A stretch of 64,000 nt of DNA from contig JAMKCF010000003.1 of the NCBI GenBank assembly GCA_023634235.1, forward strand, positions 13,858,742-13,922,741. Direction: 5' to 3'. Both the position numbers and the translations under genes were made by a program. Of the stretch, positions 21,929-33,330 are shown in pieces; within the stretch, counting starts at the first letter, position 1, and every line of letters begins with the position of its first letter. This DNA comes from Pisaster brevispinus. Taxonomy: Eukaryota > Echinodermata > Asteroidea > Forcipulatida > Asteriidae. Below the pieces are notes generated by a model, which did no database searches, had not been told where the DNA came from, and saw nothing but the letters and a program-made list of their open reading frames with translations.

Positions 21929-22304
21929 AGGTGTTCGGCTAACAGCCGAACAACTATTGTTACTGTTATGTTTTTTAGGTGTTCGGCTAACAGCCGAACA
22001 ACTATTGTTATTGTTATGTTTTTTTTTTTTTTTAAGGTGTTCGGCTAACAGCCGAACAACTATTGTTACTGTTATGTTTTTTTTTAGGTGTTCGGCTTAC
22101 AGCCGAACAACTATTGTTATTGTTCTGGTTTTTTTTAGGTGTTCGGCTAACAGCCGAACAACTATTGTTATTGTTATGTTTTTTTTTTTTTTAGGTGTTC
22201 GTGCAACATGTGCACGAACACCTATTGTTTTTGTTCTGTTTTTTTTTTTTTTTAGGTGTTCGTGCAACATGTGCACGAACACCTATTGTTTTTGTTCTGT
22301 TTTT
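21929..22304 (+). repeat. Seven consecutive Helentron-like 5' ends
   Basis: 5' hairpins start at 21929, 21977, 22035, 22086, 22137, 22193 and 22254 (an eighth at 22305 belongs to element C). Spacing is 48-61 bp. Each is followed by ATTGTTNYTGTT(A/C)TG and T's. The first five carry the GGCTAACAGCC loop, the last three GTGCAACATGTGC. No bodies intervene. It superficially resembles a CRISPR array but the spacers are near-identical and T-rich. Confidence 0.75.
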
Positions 22305-24470
22305 AGGTGTTCGTGCAACATGTGCACGAACACCTATTGTTTTTGTTCTGTTTTTTTTTTTTTTTTTTTTTTCTTCTCCATCTTCTTCTTCCCTAGAACT
22401 CTTCTCTACAGCATAACTCAACATTGAAACTGAATTGAACCTTGAAACTCATCAGACAGTTGATCCTCAATATGAAGACGGCACAGTTGTCATGACGTCA
22501 TGATGACGTCATCAGGTGTCGAATTACAAGGTTTTTAAAGTTGAAAAATGACTATTTTCTATTCACTGTATCTTCGTGAATTTGAAAGCTAGGATGCTCA
22601 TAATTGGGCATCTTATAAATCAAGACTGGGCTAACATTTGAAAAGTTAACGCCAAAATCGTACGACCTTTACTTCCGGTCTTAACGGAAGGTCAAAGTCT
22701 GCGTTTTAGGGTCTTTTTAAATTTTGGTCATAACTCAAAATTAAAATTGATTTTAACCTTGAAACTCATCAGACAATTGAACCTTGATATGAGGACGGCA
22801 CAGACTTAATGACGTTATGATGATGTCATCGGGTGTCGAATTACAAGGTTTTTAAAGTAAAAAAAAGACCTTTTTCTATTTGCTGTATCTTCGTAACTTT
22901 CAAAGGTATGATGTTCATAATTGGGCATATGATAGATCAAGACTGGGGCATCATTTGAAAAGTTAACGTCAAAATCATATGACCTTAACTTCCGGGTCGT
23001 TACCCTGGGTCGAAGTTTGCCTTCGTTGATTTTCTTTTAAAAAATCATGTTTTGGGCTTTTTTACGGCATAACTCAAGATTAAAAGTTACCTGAACATTG
23101 AAACTCATCGGACACTTAAATCTTAGCATCAAGACGACACAAACTTGATTATGTCATAATGACGTCACCTGGTATTGAATTACATTAAATCAAAGTTTAA
23201 TATTTGTAAAAAATCATAACTCATGAACCACATGTCGGATTTTTACAATCTACACATCATCGGATTGGTCGTTAAAAGGTCAACAAACGCTACGCACAAC
23301 ATGACCCCATTTGACCTTGACTTCCGGTTCAAACCGGAAGTTGAAAATTTCAAAATTCAAATCTCAAAAACTACGGCATATTTTAACATGAATTTAGCAT
23401 CAGGTTATAAATGAGTTATTCTGCCGAAACTTTTGCACAGAGATTATAGCATTTTAATCTTTGCATCTGGTCAAAATTTGGCGTCAAAGCGCATGTGTCT
23501 GTTGACTTTCATCGTGTGACAACGCATGATAGTGTAGGCCAACACAAACATTCGCCGACACTGTACACAGTAGCTGGCCGTTCCGCTCCCTTGTTTATAA
23601 GGTTCAAAGTCCACGCAGCCTTGCCAGTACATGTACATGTCACATGAGGGCGCTATATCACATGAATGGTCATTATTTACAGAGCTCAACTAATGATAGT
23701 CCGTGTAATAATTGAAAAATTCATAACTCCTTAACCACACGTTGGATTTTCACAATCCAAACGTCGTCTGAACGGTCTTGATAAATCAAACACGCGCTAC
23801 ACAAAATATGACCCGTTTGACCTTAACTTCCGGTTCAACTTCAAGCCGGAAGTTGAAATTTCATGTTTCAAAAAATCATAACTTCTGAACCACACATTGG
23901 ATTTGTACAATCTATGCATCATTTGGAAGGTATGAAACGATACACAAAATGTTATGCCATTTGACCTTGACTTCCGGTTCATACCGGAAGATGAATTTAA
24001 TAATTAAAAAAAGTATAACTCCTCAACCACTCATTGTATTTATATCAAGTAAACGTCATCAGAAAGAGCTCTTTAGACTTAACAAACGATACACAGTGTG
24101 ACCTCGTTTAACACTGACTTCCGGTTCAAACCGGAAGTTAAAAAATAATGTTTCAAAAAATCATAACTTCTCAGGCACACTTTGGTTTTTTTGCAATCTT
24201 TACATCATTGGCAAAGTATTTATCAACTTAAGAAATGACACACAGAATGGGACCCAATTTGACTTTGACTTCTGGTTCAAACCGGATGATCAAATTCAAT
24301 ATTTGAAATAATCATAACTCCTGAACCACACATTGCATTTTTATTAACTACACGGCATTACAAAGGGCACAAATCAGGTTGATAAAATGAAATATTGTTC
24401 AATCATAATTTGATGACATCATCGATCACGAACACCGTGTTTTTGTAGCAAACAAAAATTCAATGTCTAG
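22305..24470 (+). mobile_element. Helentron-like element C, subfamily II
   Basis: The 5' hairpin has 12-bp arms AGGTGTTCGTGC / GCACGAACACCT. At the 3' end the matching inverted arm is CACGAACACC (24427-24436), then the TTTTTGT/ACAAAAA hairpin (24440-24458) and CTAG (24467-24470). The 2,166-bp body is a chain of diverged modules, each with a ...TTTGACCTT(N)ACTTCCGGTT / AACCGGAAGT palindrome. It is followed immediately by TTTCCTCGTG, the internal start of element B', suggesting insertion into B' poly-T. Confidence 0.65.
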
Positions 24471-24473
24471 TTT

Positions 24474-27400
24474 CCTCGTGTTCTTCTTTCCCTCCGAACC
24501 TTCTCCAGCAATTTTAAACAAAAGTAAAGCTCGTACAAACTTAAAACTTACTGTGTACATAGGCAATAGTGAGTAGATGAAACCGCCACTTTTTTGGAAT
24601 GATGACGACATTGATGACGTCATGACAAGGTTTTTAATGTTGAAAACAGACCATTTGCTTTGTGCTGTATCTTCATGAATTTGAAAGCTATGAAACTCAA
24701 AATTGGGCATATGATAGATCAAGATTGGGGCAACATTTGAAAAGTTAACGCCAAAATCGTATGACCTTCACTTCCGGTCTTAACGGAAGGTCAAAGTCTG
24801 CCTTTGTGTTTTTTCGTAAAAAATTCAAATTTTTGTCATTACTCAAAATTGAAATTGATTTGAACATTGAAACTCATAAGGCAATTGAACATTATCATCA
24901 AAACGCCACAAACATGATGATGTCATGATGACGTCATCAGGTATTGAATTACATTAAATCAAAGTTTAATATTTGTAAAAAATCATAACTCATGAACCAC
25001 ATGTTGGATTTTTACAATCTATACATCATCGGATTGGTCGTTAAAAGGTCAACAAATGCTACACACAACATGACCCCATTTGACCTTGACTTCCGGTTGA
25101 AATCGGAAGTTAAAGGTACAAATTATGTTATTTGGGGCTCTGGAGCCTAAGTGAAGCAAAATATGAAAAAAACTTTCAATGAATAATATTTTGTTTAGCT
25201 CACGAGCATTCTAGAAATATAATACGTGACGTCATAGCTACGTCACAACGAAAATCGTCGACGAGGTCGAAAAAAAAAATATTTTGCTATCTCCAAAACT
25301 AAAGCTTGTACCGACTTGAAACTTACCAATTACCTAGAACACAGTGTGTACATGACAAAAAACAATTTTTGGAATGATGTCATCGATGACGTCATTACGT
25401 TAAATTGAAGTTTTATGTTAAAATAATCATATCTCAAAAACCATATATGCTACATACATGATAATTGTGCCATATAAAAGCTCTTGAGGTATTAAACACT
25501 TCTTACACACAGTGTGACCCCATTTGACCTTTACTTCCGGTCGAAACCGGAAGTTGAAATTTTGTAAATAAAAAATCGTATCTCATTTACTTAAATGTTT
25601 TTGGTAATATAATTACGTGATTTTAAAACCCTTAGACGATTCTACAAATGTTTACAATGTGTGACCCCATTTGACCTTCACTTCCGGTCCAAACCGGAAG
25701 TATAAGTTTGCACATACAAAAATGTGTATCTTATTAATGAAACGTGGTACATTAATAATCATTAGGCCATGAGAATGAAAGTTATAGATTTGAAATGACA
25801 TGAGGCTTTTTTTCATTTTTCATTACTCATTATTTTCTCGTAGTAAGCTTCTTCAACGATGTAATTGCAATAATAATAACAAGTGTGTATGTAGTTATTA
25901 ATGCTAGTGATCTTGCTATATTGGGTACACAAACTCCTGAGATTTCCCTACATCTGTCTCACATACCATGCGTACTAAAAAAAAAACGTCCGTTCAAAAT
26001 TCTCAAAATACCAAATGCGCCCGTTCAAAAAATGTAGCGACAGGACAAAATCGTCGAGCGCCCGGGCAACAGAATCCCGACGTACATGTACACATGCACA
26101 ATCCACCGTTAATAGTGTGCAGCGACGGGTACCCAGAGGTCGGCTATTTCGTAACGGCATTTCGCGTGCATTTTTCTCTGTGTCGCAGGGCATCCCGACT
26201 ACATTTTTAGTCGATGAGCGGAACCTTGTCTCAAAGACTCAATAATTAAGTCGACCCCGCACTATCATGAGAGATGTTATTATTGTACATTGTCCACCCT
26301 GTGGAGAACCCTGCTTGTATACTACTAATAAAATGCGTAAATATAATCTTTTACCGTTGTTTGATGATTTGAAACTTGAAAATTTGTGATGCAGAGTCCT
26401 TTTTGTGAAAAAAATGAATTTTTTTGAAAATAATGAAATTTTTCGGCGGTAGCTTTCAGAGCAAGTGGGCGGTGGACGCAAATCTATCATTTTCATTCTC
26501 ATGGCCTTACACCATTTCAAAGCTTTTGGGCAATTCTAGATATCTTCTACAGAGTGTGACCCCAGTTGACCTTTAGTTCCTGTCAAAACCGGAAGATGAA
26601 GTTTCATATGACAAACCTTCATGCTATGATCTTGCATAAAGATTAACAAAAGCTACAAGTAACTGATAGTTGAAACTCACAAGACAGTTGAACCTTAGTA
26701 TCAAGACGACACAAGCTTAATGATGTCATGATGACGTCATCGGGTATTGAATTACATTAAATCAAAGTTTATTATTTGTAAAAAATCATAACTCATGAAC
26801 CACATGTTGGATTTTTACAATCTACACATCATCGGATTGGTCGTTAAAAGGTCAACAAATGCTACACACAACATGACCCCATTTGACCTTGACTTCCGGT
26901 TAAAATTGGAAGTTGAAAGTTTGCAAAAATTCATATCTCAAAAACTATTCAACCTTTTAACCTGAATTTTGCATCAGGATATAGATGAGTTATCCTGCCG
27001 TAAATTTTGCACAGAAATAATAACATTTTAATCTTTGCATTTGGTTCAAACTTGACATCAAAGCGCAAGTGTCTACCAGCAACGCACGTGTACGAGCACG
27101 TGTAGTCAAGGTCTCGCTACTACACGTCCATACAGCCACATGTACATTGTGCGCGTGGTTTTTAAGTTAACATGTCTGTATTGAAACCAAAGATTGTTAG
27201 CGCCGTCGCTATACGATCTTTGATTGAAACTGTAAAGCCACCTATAAGAATACATTTGGCGTCGCTCACTATTTCATGGTATATTGCACATCCAAATAAT
27301 GGTAGTCCGTGTAATATTTGAAAAATTCATAAATCCTTAACCACACAATGGATTGTTACAATCCATACGTCGTCTGAACGGTATTGAAAAATTAAACACG

Positions 27401-27839
27401 CGGTACACAAGAAAAATAATTTCTCAACAACACATTTGAATTGTTATTTATTGATAGTAAAACGACATACACAACATTCAACTTAACCATTTAACCTTGA
27501 CTTCCGGTTAAACAGGAAAATACAAATAATTAATTGAAATAATATAATACAACTGGCATTGCACAATCTGTATGTACAATATCCCGTGCCAGATGGGCGA
27601 AATTTTTAAAGGGCTTTGAGGTGCAAAATAAAACCAAAAAACCTGATGCCAATGTAACACAAACATAAACATTTGTCAAGAAACGGGAGTTGTTACAAAG
27701 TGTGGTACAAGTTTAACTATGAAAAACAACACATTGTATAAAAATTCATCTTTTTATGTTCAATGTTTTTGAACTACGTCATCATGTAACGTTCCACCGA
27801 ACACCGTATTTTTGTAATAAACAAAAATTCTATGTCTAG
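24474..27839 (+). mobile_element. Helentron-like element B', body and complete 3' end
   Basis: 24474-26300 matches element B (19979-21823) almost base for base, with a few substitutions and small deletions. 26302-27720 is extra sequence absent from B, including an inverted piece of the B body (26470-26510) and further palindrome modules. 27721-27839 matches the B end and adds the intact 3' hairpin ATTTTTGT/ACAAAAAT (27808-27828) and CTAG (27836-27839). Its own 5' hairpin is presumably one of those at 21929-22137. Confidence 0.65.
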
Positions 27840-28554
27840 TTTTTACTGCAATCTGTAGCAGGCATGATACTTCCAACACTGCCTACACTCTTAAAAGTGA
27901 AATGTTGAATATAACCCAATTTGTGTTGAAGTCAACACATGCTATGTGTGCGGTCAGTGACTACTCTTTAAGTGTTGAATCAACACTTTCGATAATGTTG
28001 CAATTTCAGCACTTTAAAAAGTGTTGGAAAATTAATGGAATCCAGCACTTTGAAAATGTTGGGGCAACCTAATCCCTAGCTTTTTAATTGTTACTAATTC
28101 AACACAATGAAAGTGTTGGATCATTTAAATAGTTACTGTACATCCACTTACAATAAAACAAAGGAAGATGGCATATTACATTTAGAATTCCACAAAGCAT
28201 GTTTATTGTCAAAATTATATCATTACAATTTCAATACTTCTCCATGTTAAATTAAGAACCAGCTCAATACATCAAAAGTGATACAAATATTAAATTAACT
28301 TTTGTCAAACAACTTTTGAGAAATTGCCAACATTGCTTTTTCTAATTCTCATCATGGAGATAACATTCGTCGGAACAAATAATTTCTAAAACGTATTGTG
28401 GAAAATTGCACAATAAAATTCAATCTAAATACAGGTAAACAATGCATGCACATTAAAACCACCAAACGAACTTTAACTGTTCTCTGTAAATACAATTAAG
28501 TGCAATATTTAAATTGTTTTCTCCCATTTAACTGTTCGGTTTATTTAGAGAGGG

Positions 28555-29105
28555 GAAATATCAATTGTGTTTTTGTGATACTCATTTTCAATAGATAGAG
28601 TGCCTCACGGGAGTGGGGGGGAAATATTACAAGTCTCTAAGACTAGGCCTATTACCTCACGTTAAAATTGTGTAAATTGCCAAAACATCCAATGACATCA
28701 TTCTAAGAAAAATGTGTTGGTACAATTTTCTACATGGATGTTTTGGGTCATTCTTGACTTTTTCAGAGCGATATTTGAAACATGACGTCATTGAATTTCA
28801 ACAACAATTGGGTCTTTACATTCCAAGGAGGATTATTTCGTCACACAAAATGTCAACTTATTCAATTTCGATTGGATTGAATATAATTGAAAGTCAGAAA
28901 TGAACTAAAACATCACTGTAAAAAAAATGTACAAACCCATTTTTCTCAGAATGTCATCAAATGTTTTGGATGTTGACAAATTTTGCTTAAGAAGGTATCA
29001 AAAACAATGACAATTTACACCATTTTAACTTGAGGTTATAGACTTTAATGAGGACTCTATCTGAGCACCACAAAATTGAATTGGTCATTTCCTGCATCAA
29101 ACTGC
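28555..29105. repeat. Degenerate MITE of the 37216 family, nested
   Basis: The left arm (TTTTTGTGATACTCATTTTC, AAGTCTCTAA, CCTCACGTTAAAATTG) and inverted right arm (CATTTTAACTTGAGG, GAGGACTCTATCTGAGC, CACAAAATTGAATTGG) correspond to the arms of 37216-37672. Confidence 0.5.
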
Positions 29106-29239
29106 AACTGTTCGCTTCAACTGCAAATGTATCACCACTGATCTACATAATGGAAATTGTTATTAATTGTGAATATGGAGTACCCTGTGTCAATTAATGG
29201 TTTATAAACCAAGGTGTATAAACCATTACATTTTGGTAA

Positions 29240-29455
29240 TTATAAAACATTGAATCATCCATATGATATTAAAATATGGTTTATTTACCATGAAACTTGA
29301 GGCACCATAAAACATGAATTATAAACCATCAAAATTGAAGTACCATAAAACTTTGTTTATAAATCATGAAAATTGAATCATCATGAAACAGGGTTTACAA
29401 ACCATGAAAATTGAATCATTATGAAACATGGTTTACAAACCATGATATTTGAACA
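29240..29455. repeat. 38-bp diverged tandem repeat
   Basis: About five copies of a unit like AAACCATGAAAATTGAATCA followed by TCATGAAACAGGGTTTAC. Period 38 bp where clearest (29325-29440). Confidence 0.65.
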
Positions 29456-29684
29456 CTGCAGATTTTAGGCGAACAATCTCAAATTGAATGTGTAGGGTAC
29501 AAAGCTGTACAAGATCATGTTCACAATTTTGTTTGCAGGCACATGAGGGAAGTTTGCCCCACATGCTGATATAAAATGGCTCAAAACACTCATTTGTGCA
29601 TAATAATCATGAAAATGGGTTCTGATGTTATGTACATGGAGCCCACAATTTCAAGTCTGCACCTGGTAAAGAGTTAACTCTGCA

Positions 29685-29894
29685 TTAATATCTATTGAAT
29701 ATTGACGGCTCGTAATCTCCCTCTTCGAAAGGCAGTGTGTCATGCAGTTCATACAGTTCAGTCAGGAGGCTTATCATTTTGGGAAGCTTTGACATCTTTG
29801 CCACGTGCAAAATCCCTGGTACAAACCTCGTCTCCCATGTGGTGATTAGCTTGGAAGAAGCATCTCCAAACAATCTCTGAAACTCTTGATCGAA
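29685..29894 (-). CDS. 3'-terminal coding exon, unknown protein
   Basis: Minus-strand exon with a canonical acceptor (TTTTCCTGCAG just before 29894), open for 69 codons, starting FDQEFQRLFGDASSKLITTW and ending NRY and a stop. It has an aromatic/acidic pattern, LL-rich helices and an acidic tail (EEGDYE), and looks like a true domain end rather than a chance frame. From memory it resembles the C-terminal region of uncharacterised multi-copy proteins, some annotated as SAM-domain-containing, in fish and invertebrates; that assignment is weak. The frame does not join directly to the donor of 30687-30829 (phase mismatch), so at least one exon is missing or unrecognised between them. Confidence 0.5.
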   Translation of the reverse strand, partial: FDQEFQRLFGDASSKLITTWETRFVPGILHVAKMSKLPKMISLLTELYELHDTLPFEEGDYEPSIFNRY

Positions 29895-30686
29895 CTGCAG
29901 GAAAACGAATTGTAACAACAATTTATGTAACCATCAACAGTATAGATGTTTTGCAGACATGGCTGAAACAAAAGCAATTATTGTAAGCTGACATCAGGGG
30001 GGGGGATAAGTTCTTTAAGAATTGTGATGTCTTATGTTCAGGATCTTATAATGTTGGATCACAACTCGCCAGTTCATTAGTACTTTCATAGATCCAAATA
30101 TAGGATTAAATTACAACCATATCTACCAAAGGGTTAAGGGTAGTTTTCAGCCAGTGTTAATACAATGGCGATCTTGATCAGGCAATTGGATCCAAATTTC
30201 TAAACAAAAAGGTCTGGCATTGAGCCCAGATGGGCAACTAGCAATGTGTAAGTACCTTTCAAAGGAAAAACTATGGTCACAAAATTCTGTCTACACTATC
30301 ATGGGTAAAGAGGATCATAGGAAATGTTCACTGTATAACTTACATTATGGACAAGAAGTGTTTGGTGAGACAAGATTGGGAAAGGCTTCAACATTTGACT
30401 TCTGCTCTCTGGTTGGGTAGCTACAATGAGTCAACAAGGGGAAACAAGTTTTCATCAACATAATTTACAGATTAGTTTATATTCAGAAAGTAAAACAAAA
30501 GCAGCAGCATCTATTGATCAGTTGTTTGTGTTGTGGAATTTTAAGGGCCGAGTGTACCTTTGCCCAATTATTTTTTGAGACTGCATGGAATTGTCATATC
30601 TTCTTCTTGAAATTGAGTACCATCTATAATGGAACTTCAACCAAAATGAAACAGATGCTCAAGAATTTTGTTTTACATGTACTTAC

Positions 30687-30829
30687 TAAGATAATTGTTG
30701 CACCATGTGTGAGCACACGACGGATGTGAGCAAAATCCTCGTCACTGTTGTGATTGTGTTGTTTTTGTTAAACTCCTTCTCGATAATTGCTCCCTTTGGA
30801 TGAGACATCAAAGGCCCGACTTCAAAGGC
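30687..30829 (-). CDS. Internal coding exon of the same minus-strand gene
   Basis: Found by splice sites: a long T tract then TTTTAGCAG before 30829, and donor GTAAGTAC from 30686 downward. Only one frame is open and it is open throughout (47 codons plus 2 bases). It begins AFEVGPLMSHPKGAIIEKEF, then a polar Asn/Thr stretch, then TRILLTSVVCSHMVQQL, a basic-hydrophobic helix-like segment. Too short for a simple ORF scan from ATG. Phase: starts in frame 0, ends with 2 extra bases. The order promoter (32.1-32.2 kb), this exon, then 29685-29894 is consistent with one minus-strand transcript. Product unknown. Confidence 0.5.
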
Positions 30830-31422
30830 CTGCTAAAAAAAAAAATTAAAAAAAAAAAAATAAATAAAACAAACTATAATCAAGTGTTACAAATTAGAAA
30901 GAAATACCAACTTGGTCAAATTAAATTCTGCATACCCTCTGAAAGAGGATGCAGGGCTTATACAGTAACTATTATACTTTTCAGAAAGTATAACTCCCCA
31001 CAACTCAGTGTTTCATTCATGTATCTGGATTGCAAATTAGGTTATTAATGTATAACTGTCAAACTTTGACTTTTGTGTCAGTTTGGAGCAGACAACTAAT
31101 CTTTACGATTCAAGTAGGCCTATATTTTGTTTAACATACTGATACTCGCATGAGAGCCTTTCCTTTTAGCGCATTAAACCTTTGATCAGTTTTTAGGAGT
31201 TTTATATTTCATGTTTGGAGAACTGATCTTTGTTAAGACACCCATGGCCCTACAGGCTGCACTACATTATGGACTGGTCCAAGTTTGATGGGGATTTTCA
31301 CATGATCATGTTGGACCCAAAGTAAACAATAAAACCCATGTCCATGCAAGTGTTTTGTTTTTGTTTTTTGGTGTGGGGTTTTCGCAGTCAATTTTTTTAT
31401 AAATTAAATAATATTATCATCA

Positions 31423-31899
31423 TCAAAATAATATCATATGATAATTTGACATTGCTGGACATGGCAGTGAACAACAGAACTTCAGAAGAGGCCTAGGTAT
31501 TGGCATGATTGGGGTCAAGCCATCGCAAGTTGCGACAGTGATCAGACGTTTGTCAGTTTGTTGTAAACATGAACATGACATTGACAAAGCAAATATGAAT
31601 GATGAGTATCTACACACACTACATGATCTAGCAGTAGCACGGCAGTAGCAGGCACCACAGTACGGGATACAGCACTGCAGCCAATTTGCACTGATGACAG
31701 TGACTGTGTGTTGTGAATTATTTCGTGGTATGCATATCGGATTCATCTTCACGCACATGTAACATGTACACGTATGGTATACGTGCTGGTGGAGTCGTAG
31801 AGTTGCGGGGAGAGCACTGAGCACTGACTGCACTATGCAGGCTTGCAGCATAGTATTCGCACTGTATGGTTGACAGCGTACGTCAATGTACATGTGCAC
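31423..31899 (-). other. 158-codon Cys-rich open frame, probably intronic
   Basis: Open on the minus strand and rich in Cys (about 20), but with no signal peptide, no regular Cys spacing and no family resemblance. It lies between the candidate first exon and the 30687-30829 exon. I regard it as a chance frame in an intron, mentioned because of its length. Confidence 0.2.
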
Positions 31900-32082
31900 A
31901 AAAATACAACGTCCATGACGTTGAAGAAAACTGTCGTTCTGACACGCACGATTGGTTCAAAGTTTCACAGTTTGAGACTGATCTGTAACCAATAATATAC
32001 AATACGATCACTCAATAAAGTCTATGCAATCTATGCTTTTTGATAATAAGTCAAAAACTATGTTTTAAGATAATTATCTTAC

Positions 32083-32234
32083 CTTCAGCTTCAGAATCAA
32101 AACAATTGCAGGAGAACACTGCTCTGCCGACGGAAAACTCTTGAAAAAGTAATGGCTTCTTGGCGCGCACACTCGACAGCCAACCGGCCAATCAAATTGA
32201 CAGAGAGCGCTTCGTTTATCTTTGCGCATGCGCA
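32083..32234 (-). promoter_or_regulatory. Minus-strand promoter and non-coding first exon candidate
   Basis: A perfect NRF-1-type palindrome TGCGCATGCGCA (32223-32234), a CCAAT box (32188-32192) and CpG-rich TTGGCGCGCACAC (32159) precede a stretch with no ATG that ends CTGAAG|GTAAGATAA on the minus strand (exon end 32083). NRF-1 plus CCAAT is a common TATA-less metazoan promoter layout. It would drive the exons at 30.7 and 29.7 kb. Confidence 0.45.
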
Positions 32235-32409
32235 ACGCAGGAAACAAATTCAACACTTATGAAGTGCTAAATGTAACGGGAAAGTTTGTGTTAGTATGTA
32301 TTGTTCAACATTTTGTAACAGTTGTAACAACACATTGCAACATTTAACATGTTGCGTGGAAGACAACACTTTCATAAGGTTATAATGCAACAGTTCAGTT
32401 TTAAGAGTG

Positions 32410-33330
32410 TAAGGCATACATCCACTTGGCCATTTTATTTGTACTAAATACTAGTGATTTAGACAATGATTTTTTTTTTTTTTTTTTTGGGGGGGGTCTT
32501 TATTTAAAGTCAGAAATCCTTTATCAACATCACAGTTTAATTTGTTCAAGGTTTGGACTAAATTTGTTCTGGTGTCCACCTCATGTCCCTGTTTAAATTA
32601 AATCAACTAATGAATAACTCCATTTTATCCAAGCTACAACCTGTAGCCTGCCTGATACTTCAAACACTGACAGGGGCAAGCATGTCATCCTTTGACATTT
32701 TTATTGGTACTAAAAAGTGAAATTCTTGAAATAAATTATTAAATTTGTGTAAATGTTCAAAACCCGCTATACCCACCTGGCAGTTACTTGTATTGGTTTA
32801 GGTTCAGACTAGGTTAGTGCAAGGTTATTTGGGTGCGATGGCAGGCTCGAAATTAACATTAGACCACTGGACCGAGGCCAGTGATTTTAAGCGTCAGGCC
32901 AGTAAGCTTAAGACTGGCCAAGCCCGAGGGTCTTTGTATTTTTGAATAATAAAACCTCACTCTTTTTGTAACCCATTTTTCATTATATTTCCAAATATTG
33001 ACTTTGAGCCTGATAAATATCTTTCAACTCTGTTGAATGTTGAAGTCATACCAATTAGGACAATTGAGATCCATCGTTATACGGATAGTGCTTCTTCAAA
33101 TCAAAACAGTTCCAAATTTTAAACTACATGTGTAAATAGGTTTTTTGAATATTCATTTTAGTTCATGTCTTGAAACTTGTTTTCCATCCAATAAATATTT
33201 GCAGCTCTACAATTCCTGAGGTCCTGTTGAGGTCTCCTAAATGTCCCCCCATATTTGAGCCCTGAATGACATGATATTATTGTTATTGGCCCACATGTCC
33301 ATTTTGACTTAAACCAATCAAATATATAGC
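32410..33330. repeat. Diverged repeat block with hAT-like ends, copy 2
   Basis: Matches 17526-18321 in order, including CAGTGATTTTAAGCGTCAGG and TGGCCAAGCCCGAGGGTC. The inner part runs from CAGGCTCGAAATTAAC (32845) to TTTGAGCCCTG (about 33268), an imperfect inverted pair like hAT ends, without a clear duplication. Confidence 0.4.

Larger units (their letters stand above)
27896..32409. mobile_element. 4.5-kb TIR-bounded element carrying gene exons
   Basis: Ends CACTCTTAAAA (27896-27906) and TTTTAAGAGTG (32399-32409) continue as an imperfect inverted repeat for about 50 bp with reiterated GTGTTG/CAACAC motifs. TA lies on both outer sides, a possible 2-bp duplication. Inside are a minus-strand promoter-like region at the right end and two minus-strand coding exons (30687-30829, 29685-29894). 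No transposase motif was recognised. It could be a DNA transposon whose gene is poorly known, or a gene-capturing derivative; exact termini are tentative. Confidence 0.5.

Noticed and set aside
21929..22355. CRISPR-like array of regularly spaced palindromes
   Set aside because: The spacers are nearly identical T-rich tails, there are no cas genes, and the repeats are transposon 5' ends in an animal genome.
22191..22427. Lys/Phe-rich small frames around the hairpin array
   Set aside because: They are translations of T runs and hairpins.
31423..31899. Secreted Cys-rich peptide precursor
   Set aside because: No signal peptide, no regular Cys spacing, and position inside a probable intron.
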